64,000 nucleotides of DNA from an uncultured Clostridia bacterium (GTDB taxonomy: Bacteria; Bacillota; Clostridia; Oscillospirales; Ruminococcaceae): contig CANRAO010000002.1 of assembly GCA_947628615.1 (NCBI GenBank), forward strand, positions 197,724-261,723, given 5' to 3'. Made by a program: the position numbers and the translations under genes. Shown piece by piece: positions 57,226-64,000 of the stretch; the stretch's first letter is position 1, and each line of letters starts with the position of its first letter. Under the pieces are notes generated by a model. It was not told the DNA's origin and did not search any database. It worked only from the letters and a program-made list of their open reading frames with translations.

Positions 57226-59262
57226 ATGAGAAAGTTTAAAAAATTGCTTTCATGTGTTGCTGCAACTGCATTAGCAGCAACAAGTCTCATTGGAGGCACA
57301 TCGTTAAGCGCAAACGCTAATACAAACCTTATTTCAAATGAGGGTCCATTCACAGGTAATGCAACTTTCATTGGAAATTACCCGAGAACTGTATATTATC
57401 AGGAGTCTGCATTCCAAATCCAGTTCAAGTATGATGTTGTTGGAACACCAGCAGCACCTCAGGAGGGTGAACCTGATGTTGGATACAATGATACTTTCGA
57501 GTTCCTTGTATACGACACAAACTGGGGTGGCTGGAACAGAACAACAGTAGGTCCTAGCGGATATGATCAGACAAGTAATGTAACTCCTGATACAGAAACG
57601 GTGTACTCAGTAACTGTTCCAATTTCAGTAATTGAGGGAAAACTTGCAGAGGGTGCAACACCTTATGGTATTAACTTACAGACAGGTGCACAGCTTGGTA
57701 CTTCAGTGGTAAGTATTGTATCACTTAAATATGTATCAGGTGGTGAGTATATTCAGCAGCCATTCACCGCTACAGGTAACTGGACTAAGGGTACTGCAAG
57801 CAATTTCACAGTAGACCCTACAGATGCAGCAACAGTTTTTACCAATTAATGGTACATTGAAGTATTAGCAATTGATTTCAGTACATGGACAAACCCAACA
57901 ATTGACGTTACAGTAACATATCCAAAAGAAAGCGTTGATGAAATAGGTAATTTTGCACAGGCTGAAATTTTACTTCCGACAGGTATTGATGAAAATGGAA
58001 ATACAATATACGAACCTGCTGATCCTAACTATGTTGATTTAGCAGCAGGTATATATACATTCACAACTGAAATACCTAATTTTACAACTAAATTTATAGC
58101 TGCATATGATATGTGTACGGTTACAGAGATTAAGGTATATGATAACACTGAAGGCATAGTTTCAAATTCTGTAATGGGACAGACAGCTTCAACAATTGCT
58201 TCAAATATGGGCGTTGCTTGGGATTTAGGTAACTCACTTGAGGCATCTGATGAAGACGGTGTTAATGAAAAGGCTTGGGGCAACCCAAAAACAACTATGA
58301 AACTTATTCAAGCTGTAAAGGAAGCCGGATTTAATACAGTCAGAATACCTATTTCATATTTGAATATGATTGACGGTAATAACCAGATCGATGACGCTTA
58401 TATGGCAAGAATTCAGCAGGTAGTAAACTATGCGTATAATCTTGGTATGTATGTTGTAATTGATATTCATAATGATGGTGACCCAGGTACTCCTGGAAGT
58501 TGGATTGATATAACCAAAACAGGAGCAAAATTTGAGGTAATCAAGAATAAGTTTGCAGCCGTATGGACAGATATAGCTAATAATTTTGCAGGATATGATC
58601 AGAGACTTATATTTCAATCAGCCAATGAGCTTACTAATTATACTTTTTATAATCCAACAGCAAATGAATACAACAATATAAATGCACTTAATGCAGCATT
58701 TGTTGAGGCTGTACGTAATGCTGAAGGAACCAATAATGATGACCGTGTATTGATGGTTGTAGGTTTTGCTGGAAATATGGATTATATTATGGCTGGATTC
58801 ACAAAGCCAGCAGATACAACGCCTGACAGACTAATGCTTTCTGCTGATTATTGGTCACCAATGGATTTTACTCATATTAGTAGCGTTGGTGGAAGTGATA
58901 CTGTAACCACATGGACAGTAGAAAATGCTTCAAAAGAAACATATGGAAGCAAAGCATATATGGAAGCTCAGTTTGCCGCAATAAGTGAATTTGCAGGTAA
59001 TTTAGGTATGCCTGTATTCTTGGGCGAATACGGTGCTGTAAATAAGAACAATACGGCTCAAAGGGCAAATTATTTCTATTGGCTGAATTATATTGCAGCA
59101 GATTACGGTATAGTAACTGCATACTGGGATAACGGCGTAACAGGCTTTGGTGGAACAGGATTATTTGACAGAGTCAATAATACAATTACTAATACCGGTT
59201 CTACGCTAGTTGAATTTATTAAAGCAGGTTATAATCAATTTGTAGAACCAAAACTTTCATAA
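57226..59262 (+). pseudogene. GH5 endoglucanase gene interrupted by one in-frame TAA
   Basis: The frame runs 678 codons from an ATG with AAGGAGG 6 bases upstream, broken only by TAA at codon 208 (57847-57849). Before it: signal peptide (about 1-30, ends SANA) and a beta-sandwich domain with many Trp, Tyr and Asn (about 31-200), probably carbohydrate-binding. After it: about 85 more residues of the same region, then a GH5 (subfamily 4-like) catalytic domain with FNTVRIPISY, DIHNDG, the acid/base Glu in FQSANEL and the nucleophile Glu in FLGEYGA. Both catalytic residues, the promoter and the terminator are intact, so the break is recent, a sequencing error, or read through. A CAA-to-TAA change would explain it. 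The second part has no ribosome site at its first ATG (58111). Confidence 0.82.
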
Positions 59263-59271
59263 ATCAATATC

Positions 59272-59301
59272 AAAAACCCTCTCAATATTGAGAGGGTTTT
59301 T
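59272..59301 (+). terminator. Terminator after the GH5 gene
   Basis: A perfect 14-bp stem (59272-59285 with 59288-59301) ending in five T. Confidence 0.92.
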
Positions 59302-59427
59302 GTTTAAACATAAGCATCTAACTAAATATTAAGATAAGTTTTAATATCACTTAATTGTTCTAAAGCTTAGAATAATTATTAGGACGAGTAATTTTTAAAT
59401 AGCACGGACTTTTTGCAGTTTTCACTA

Positions 59428-59456
59428 TTGACAAAAACAGCAAAACTATATAAAAT
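59428..59456 (+). promoter_or_regulatory. Promoter of the GH27 gene
   Basis: TTGACA (59428-59433), 17-base spacer, TAAAAT (59451-59456), 36 bp before the start codon. Confidence 0.8.
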
Positions 59457-59492
59457 AAAGCTACTTAGTTTACTAATGAAAGGAAAGAAATT

Positions 59493-60755
59493 ATGATTAC
59501 AAAAACAGCACCTATGGGCTGGAACAGCTGGGACTGTTACGGCACTTCAGTTACAGAGGAAATTGTAAAACAAAATGCCGAGTTTATGGCAAAGCATTTA
59601 AAACAGTACGGCTGGGAATATATCGTAGTAGACGCTCAGTGGTTTGAACCAAATGCTAGAACGCACGAATACAACAACTTTACCGAGCTTTGTATGGATG
59701 AATATTCAAGACTTATCCCTACTGAAAACCGCTTTCCATCTTCAGCAGACGGAAAAGGCTTTGCTCCTTTAGCAGAATACATTCACTCTTTAGGACTTAA
59801 ATTCGGTATACATATTATGAGAGGGATACCGCGTCAGGCTGTTCACAGAAACACTAAAATAAAAGGCTCAGACAAAACTGCCCGTCAGATTGCAAAGACC
59901 TCAAGCATTTGTAAATGGAACACTGATATGTACGGCGTTGACCCTTCTAAAGAGGGTGCAAAAGAGTATTACGAGAGCGTTTTTGAGCTGTATTCTTCAT
60001 GGGGTGTAGATTTTATTAAATGCGATGATATTGCACGTGAGCTTCCCCACGAGGAAGAAGAATTAATTATGCTGAGCAATGCTCTTCATAACTGCGGACG
60101 AGATATGATATTAAGTCTATCTCCGGGACCTGCGCTTCTGGAAAAATCAGAGCTATACAAACAGATTTCAGATATGTGGAGAATAACCGATGATTTCTGG
60201 GACGACTGGGAACTTCTTTACGATATGTTTTCACGTGCAGAGAAGTGGTGCACTCACGCAGGAGCCGGCCACTGGCCTGACGCAGATATGCTGCCAATAG
60301 GTCCTATTAAGCAAGATTATGATAAATCGCTCAAAACCAACTTCACTCAAAATGAACAAATTACAATGATGACTCTGTGGAGCATTTTGCGTTCTCCCCT
60401 TATCATCGGCGGTGAAATGACCGGCTTCGATGAATTTACTATGGGTCTTCTGACTAATAAAGGTATTCTTGATATGCACAAAAACGCTCGTCATTCTCAT
60501 CAGGTTTGGCGAAAGAAAATTAACGATATTGAGCATATTCTCTGGACAGCTGTTAGCACTCAAGGCGATATGTATATTGCAATTTTCAATACCGGCGATA
60601 AAAACAGTGAGATCGAAATACCTCTTTCAGACCTTGAGATCTATGACGAGGTTCACTTAACAGAACTTTGGAGCGGAGAAGATATTTCTGCAAAAGACAG
60701 TTTAAAAATTTCTCTTGAAAGCCACGGGGCAAAGGCATATATAGTGAAGTCATAA
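59493..60755 (+). CDS. Glycoside hydrolase family 27 (alpha-galactosidase-like)
   Basis: 420 residues, no signal peptide, so probably cytoplasmic. GH27 markers: APMGWNSWDCYG at the N-terminus, the nucleophile Asp in GVDFIKCDDIA (about residue 176) and the acid/base Asp in MWRITDDFWDDW (about residue 233), followed by AGAGHWPDADMLPIG and ILRSPLIIGG. A C-terminal beta domain completes the fold. It releases alpha-galactose (or beta-arabinopyranose in some members) from imported oligosaccharides. AAAGGAAAG precedes the ATG. It follows the GH5 locus on the same strand but has its own promoter. Confidence 0.91.
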   Translation: MITKTAPMGWNSWDCYGTSVTEEIVKQNAEFMAKHLKQYGWEYIVVDAQWFEPNARTHEYNNFTELCMDEYSRLIPTENRFPSSADGKGFAPLAEYIHSLGLKFGIHIMRGIPRQAVHRNTKIKGSDKTARQIAKTSSICKWNTDMYGVDPSKEGAKEYYESVFELYSSWGVDFIKCDDIARELPHEEEELIMLSNALHNCGRDMILSLSPGPALLEKSELYKQISDMWRITDDFWDDWELLYDMFSRAEKWCTHAGAGHWPDADMLPIGPIKQDYDKSLKTNFTQNEQITMMTLWSILRSPLIIGGEMTGFDEFTMGLLTNKGILDMHKNARHSHQVWRKKINDIEHILWTAVSTQGDMYIAIFNTGDKNSEIEIPLSDLEIYDEVHLTELWSGEDISAKDSLKISLESHGAKAYIVKS

Positions 60756-60827
60756 TTTTCACATTGCAATTTTTACTTAAATCATAAAAAAGTATAAAGA
60801 CGTAAAAAAATTACGCAGGAGCAATAA

Positions 60828-61565
60828 ATGGACTACAAAACAATTACGGAAAAATATTATTCTATGTGGGTCGGAATGGATATAAGCGGCAAACGTGAAA
60901 AAGTTGAATTTGTCTATTGCGCCGAACGCGATACAACTCAACCCGGCTATGGAAACAGTTTCGATTTATGGATTTGGTCAGACGTAAATGGAATAATTGT
61001 TTCATACGGAACGCGCGTAAAACCGGTTATAGACGCTCTCAAAGAAAATTTATGTGGCGAATTGAAGATAAGCGAAATCAAAGATATAGTACAGAATATT
61101 TATAGTGGAAAGTATTCGTGTGGCAGAAAACTTGTGTATTGTGGGAATAACTATATCTCCGAAAGAGCACATATTTTATCAAAAACAGATTATGATTTAT
61201 ACGAAAAATTTTATCAAAAATGCAATCCGAAACTACGCGATATAAGTTGGCTGCGAGAGTATTTTGATGATATGTCGGGTATGTGCTGTGGAATCGTTGA
61301 GGACGGTATGCTTGTGTGTTGCACCGATGCACCGCAGATGCCTTATATGAATAATTTGGTTCAAGAAATAGGAATTAATACATTGACAGAATATCGTGGC
61401 AGACATTTTGCTTCGGACTGCGCAGCATTGTGTGCTGAGCAAATTACAAAAAGCGGTAAATGTCCACAATGGTCGTGCGGCATAAATAATATTGCCTCTC
61501 TGAAAACCGCTGAAAGAGTCGGGTTTAAAACTCTTGGAGAATATATCTGCGTCACACGAGATTAA
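60828..61565 (+). CDS. GNAT family N-acetyltransferase
   Basis: 245 residues. The first part (about 1-130) is variable; the C-terminal half fits the GNAT acetyl-CoA fold: GMCCGIVEDGMLVCCTDAP, then LTEYRGRHFASDCAALCAEQI (the R-G-x-x-x-A acetyl-CoA loop) and CGINNIASLKTAERVGFKTLGEY, the usual final strand-helix. CAGGAG precedes the ATG. Substrate unknown; it is 72 bp after GH27 but carries no sign of a sugar role. Confidence 0.83.
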   Translation: MDYKTITEKYYSMWVGMDISGKREKVEFVYCAERDTTQPGYGNSFDLWIWSDVNGIIVSYGTRVKPVIDALKENLCGELKISEIKDIVQNIYSGKYSCGRKLVYCGNNYISERAHILSKTDYDLYEKFYQKCNPKLRDISWLREYFDDMSGMCCGIVEDGMLVCCTDAPQMPYMNNLVQEIGINTLTEYRGRHFASDCAALCAEQITKSGKCPQWSCGINNIASLKTAERVGFKTLGEYICVTRD

Positions 61566-61832
61566 CGCAGAAACAAAAAATGTATATAATTGAGTGTCAA
61601 AACCTAATTTTGAGGGGTTTGAATATAATTATATGACCATGCTTGATTATGGCTTTAAAATCAACATTGTCGCGCTGTTTACAAGGCTCTATTATTCCAC
61701 TATAAAAGCTCAAAATTAAATAAACCAAAAGAGCGTATCCTTTTCATTGATACGCTCTTTTATAATCCCGCTTTGACAGCCTGTCATAAATTATTATATG
61801 TCATACCATTGAATTAGGCGGTATTTTCGTTT
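61566..61832. other. 270-bp region between GNAT and ssrA
   Basis: Contains a terminator and a 28-codon open frame (61634 to about 61719) without a convincing ribosome site, perhaps a gene relic. Nothing else is seen. Confidence 0.45.
61727..61761. terminator. Bidirectional terminator between GNAT and ssrA
   Basis: AAAAGAGCGTATC (61727-61739) pairs perfectly with GATACGCTCTTTT (61749-61761). It can end both the GNAT gene and the ssrA transcript. Confidence 0.88.
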
Positions 61833-62182
61833 TGGTGGAGGCGACGGGAATTGAACCCGTGTCCGAAAATCAATTCACAGAAGTTTCTACGAGTGTAGTT
61901 TGTTATAAAATCTCCCTGAACACCGGCAAACAAACACGCCTATGTACAGGCAGCCTTTAAATTAGACTTTTACGCTAAAGGCAATACGCAAAAGCCGTTC
62001 CTACTAAGTCGACGCCGAAGCTCAAAGCCGTAGACTGCCTTGAGGCGGCGAGCAGCAATTAAGCAGCTGCTAATTGTGAATTATTTTTGTCGTTTAATTT
62101 AAAACGTGTACCGTTTAAAGAGTTTGCACAACTCTACTCGCTTATCCTGCTTCATAATCCCCGTCGAAGCCTTTACGCCCCC
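61833..62182 (-). ncRNA. ssrA: Transfer-messenger RNA (tmRNA)
   Basis: 350 nt. The 5' end GGGGGCGTAAAGGCTTCGAC and the 3' end with the TTCAATTCCCGTCGCC block and CCA form the tRNA-Ala-like acceptor. The tag reading frame (62059-62094) encodes NDKNNSQLAAA and stops at TAA; with the charged Ala the tag is A-NDKNNSQLAAA. Rescues stalled ribosomes together with SmpB, whose gene lies 24 bp upstream on the same strand. Confidence 0.95.
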
Positions 62183-62206
62183 ATATAATAGAAAGCATAA
62201 AACAAA

Positions 62207-62677
62207 CTATCTGTTTCTGCTTTTTACAGCACGGTCAATTTCTCTCTGTGCAGCTTTATTAGCCATATCCTCTCTCTTATCGTATAGCTTTTTACCCTTG
62301 CATAATCCGACTGCCACTTTTACTCTTGAACTCTTAAAATATAAAGACATCGGAATAAGCGTAAGCCCTTCTTGTTTGACCTGTGAAAACAACTTTAAAA
62401 TCTCCTTCTTGTGAAGAAGAAGTCTCCTTGCTCGTATCGGGTCGCAATTGAAAATGTTTCCGTGATCATAAGGCGAAATGTGCATACCTTTTATAAACAT
62501 TTCACCGTTCTCAATTGAACACCATGCGTCTTTTAGATTTACATTTCCTGCACGGAGTGATTTTACCTCAGTTCCTACAAGCTCAATACCGGCTTCAATG
62601 GTTTCAAGCACAAAGTAATCATGTCTAGCTTTTCTGTTATCAGTAATTTGCTTTGTTCCCGATTTATCAATTGACAT
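62207..62677 (-). CDS. smpB: SsrA-binding protein
   Basis: 156 residues, the usual length. OB-fold protein that delivers tmRNA to stalled ribosomes. Conserved segments: [53 protein letters not shown] and the C-terminal basic tail [18 protein letters not shown] that enters the mRNA channel. I start at ATG 62677 with GGGAGTGA upstream. Directly followed by ssrA, a common arrangement. Confidence 0.96.
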   Translation of the reverse strand: MSIDKSGTKQITDNRKARHDYFVLETIEAGIELVGTEVKSLRAGNVNLKDAWCSIENGEMFIKGMHISPYDHGNIFNCDPIRARRLLLHKKEILKLFSQVKQEGLTLIPMSLYFKSSRVKVAVGLCKGKKLYDKREDMANKAAQREIDRAVKSRNR

Positions 62678-62774
62678 TAAGCTCACTCCCTACCATCGTG
62701 CAGTACTTCATTATATAATAGTAATTTAAGTTTGTCAAACAGAAAAAACTAGAAAGTTGACAATGCTTGTAGGT

Positions 62775-62906
62775 TTAATTTTCTATCGAAGATTTTTCTA
62801 AATGCGGATTTGCATCTTCAGGCATAACCTCGCCACCAAGTTTACCATTTTTCCATAATTTATACAAAAATTCAACTTTTTGTAGCATTTCTTCTTTATT
62901 ATACAT
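62775..62906 (-). CDS. Small protein of unknown function, 43 aa
   Basis: Short gene starting MYNKEEMLQKVEFLYKLW and continuing KNGKLGGEVMPEDANPH to a Ser/Asn end. GAGGTG is 5-6 bases before the ATG. The N-terminal half should be an amphipathic helix with Trp and Leu on one face. The even codon use and good ribosome site support a gene; I do not recognise the family. It is 97 bp upstream of smpB on the same strand. Confidence 0.55.
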   Translation of the reverse strand: MYNKEEMLQKVEFLYKLWKNGKLGGEVMPEDANPHLEKSSIEN

Positions 62907-63068
62907 AGCACACCTCAGTTATTATAATAAAACATTTTCTTTATAATTATCAATCTAATTTCATCAATAAATTATAAGTTAATTACGCTTGCATAATATC
63001 AAAAAAGAACTTCATTTTCAATAATAATTTTCTTTCTACTCTTTTTATTTAATGTAGTGCTACAATAG

Positions 63069-63167
63069 TTAATCAAGGATATATTCTTTTTTAGATTTCG
63101 CTCCCCACGTTTTGTCCTGCTCAATCGGGCGCATAGTAAGCAGATTATGGACGTATGGATTTCCTGA
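63069..63167 (-). pseudogene. In-frame 32-codon extension after the flavin reductase stop
   Basis: Directly after the TAG of the flavin reductase gene the same frame stays open for 32 codons and reads like protein: SGNPYVHNLLTMRPIEQD then KTWGAKSKKEYILD. It has no start of its own. It may be the tail of another gene left by a deletion, a former longer C-terminus, or a read-through extension. Confidence 0.4.
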
Positions 63168-63719
63168 CTATTTTAACTGTAAACCATCTTTAAATGCGTC
63201 GCCCACTCTATTAGTTACTGTATAATATCCATGTGTATATGGGTCAAATGCTATCGCTGAAAGTTTTTCAATATCTACCTTATCTTCACTCATTACACTT
63301 TCATCTACCGATGTATTTATAACTTTTCCAATAACTCCGCAATCTCCATATTCGATAAATTCACATTCGATACAAATTGGGAATTCATTTATTATCGGTG
63401 CGTCTACATTTTCAGATTTTGCAGCCGTTAATTTACTGTTTTCAAATTTATTCGGTGTATTGTTTCCTGATGCAATTCCAAAATAATCTGCTTCTATAAC
63501 GTGCTTACTATCCGCTATGGAAACAGTAAATGCTTTTCTTTCCTTGATGTTTTGAACTGTCTTATGTGTTTCAGTTAAATTTAAAATAACTTTATCCCTT
63601 TCAAGCATTGTTCCCCATGCCGCATTCATAACATCAATGCTTCCATCTTCGTTGTATGTTGCAACCATAAGTACAGGCATTGGAAATATCGCCTCTGTTG
63701 TTTTAATGTTTTTTCTCAT
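63168..63719 (-). CDS. Flavin reductase family (FMN-binding split barrel) protein
   Basis: 183 residues. Split-barrel flavoprotein of the FlaRed/DIM6 type: AIFPMPVLMVATYNEDG at the N-terminus, NLTETHKTVQNIKERKAFT and the GIASGNNTPNKF loop contact FMN; CIECEFIEYGDCGVIGKV is the barrel end. It reduces flavin or an organic substrate with NAD(P)H. GAAAGGAA precedes the ATG. It stops at TAG, and an in-frame coding-like extension follows. A second flavin-type reductase lies upstream on the same strand. Confidence 0.87.
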   Translation of the reverse strand: MRKNIKTTEAIFPMPVLMVATYNEDGSIDVMNAAWGTMLERDKVILNLTETHKTVQNIKERKAFTVSIADSKHVIEADYFGIASGNNTPNKFENSKLTAAKSENVDAPIINEFPICIECEFIEYGDCGVIGKVINTSVDESVMSEDKVDIEKLSAIAFDPYTHGYYTVTNRVGDAFKDGLQLK

Positions 63720-63816
63720 TACTAACCATTCCTTTCATTGTTTTAATTATAATTTTATCATTACTTTTAACTTTTTTCAATATATCTTTCAACTTTCATT
63801 ATCAGATGATTTATAA

Positions 63817-64000
63817 TTATAGTCCGTCCGGGAAACTTGTAAAAGTTCCGCTTTCATTTTCAGGAAGTCCATATTTTTCTTTTCCGAGATTTATTGACTT
63901 GATCATAAAAGCCATATTTCTTCCCAGATTTCTCATTGTCTGCAATCCTTCTAAATCCTTTTCAACATCTTCTGCAGTGTATCCGTGAACTTCATTCCAA
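63817..64000 (-). CDS. Flavodoxin-like NAD(P)H-dependent reductase, C-terminal part
   Basis: The gene runs off the right edge; 61 codons are visible, ending at TAA (63817-63819). The fragment WNEVHGYTAEDVEKDLEG, then LQTMRNLGRNMAFMIKSI, then a GLPENE near the end resembles the C-terminus of flavodoxin-fold FMN reductases. It lies 97 bp upstream of the flavin reductase on the same strand and may share its transcript. The plus-strand frame over the same bases is a shadow. Confidence 0.55.
   Translation of the reverse strand, partial: WNEVHGYTAEDVEKDLEGLQTMRNLGRNMAFMIKSINLGKEKYGLPENESGTFTSFPDGL

Noticed and set aside
57847..57849. Selenocysteine or pyrrolysine at the GH5 stop
   Set aside because: The codon is TAA, which encodes neither, and no insertion element or catalytic need is apparent.
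61634..61719. 28-codon frame after the GNAT gene
   Set aside because: No proper ribosome site and no recognisable sequence; kept only as a possible relic.
63806..63988. 60-codon + strand frame at the right edge
   Set aside because: The opposite strand reads as the end of a flavodoxin-like reductase; the + frame has no ribosome site.

Overview
The window looks like chromosome of a low-GC, spore-forming gut Clostridium-class bacterium of the Ruminococcus / Oscillospiraceae type. The evidence is AT-rich intergenic DNA, strong GGAGG ribosome binding sites, an alpha/beta-type small acid-soluble spore protein, BspA-like LRR_5 surface proteins, secreted proteins with Lys-rich Fn3 tails, and plant-polysaccharide glycosidases (GH5, GH27, GH43). 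Species assignment is inference; no 16S gene is present.

Layout. 1-3.1 kb: end of a polyamine ABC permease, a PotD-like lipoprotein and PRPP synthetase (+). 3.1-4.4 kb: HAD phosphatase and tadA (-). 4.5-16.6 kb: information-processing block on the - strand in transcription order rpoB, rpoC, rpsL, rpsG, fusA, tuf, with consensus promoters before rpoB and rpsL. 16.6-22.5 kb: a tandem 102-bp repeat and a 1681-residue LRR surface protein whose promoter lies between two identical inverted repeats next to a divergent XRE regulator. 22.8-28.8 kb: VanY-type peptidase, SASP, GT4 glycosyltransferase, a candidate small RNA, a small conserved-looking gene and an LCP-family wall ligase. 29.3-34.4 kb: MMPL/RND exporter operon with a divergent TetR regulator. 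34.4-36.4 kb: a mini transcription unit and the NifU-like/GGGtGRT pair. 36.5-45.6 kb: small LRR protein, XRE regulator, sialate O-acetylesterase, PduL, two zinc-ribbon DUF4190 paralogues, FkbM methyltransferase, MATE exporter, C39-like peptidase. 45.7-50.7 kb: heterodimeric ABC exporter with one degenerate ATP site, and lysA.

50.7-57.1 kb is an accessory, degraded region: an orphan mini-ORF, a CopG/Arc protein, a probable type I toxin-antitoxin locus, a truncated subtilase, a secreted Fn3 protein, copies of a structured dispersed repeat, GH43, tRNA-Arg(ACG) and a decayed Fn3 tail. 57.2-60.8 kb holds a GH5 cellulase gene split by one in-frame TAA and an intact GH27. 60.8-64 kb: GNAT acetyltransferase, tmRNA and smpB (trans-translation pair), a 43-residue small gene, a flavin reductase and the end of a flavodoxin-like reductase.

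Genes that work together: smpB with ssrA; tadA with tRNA-Arg(ACG), its known substrate; the two ABC half-transporters; MMPL with its heptad-repeat partner; NifU-like with GGGtGRT; GH5/GH27/GH43/SASA in polysaccharide use. The most unusual signals are a family of two-hairpin intergenic repeats with covarying stems, the type I toxin locus whose toxin 5' leader is an inverted copy of the antitoxin RNA, and the paired operators around the LRR gene promoter.
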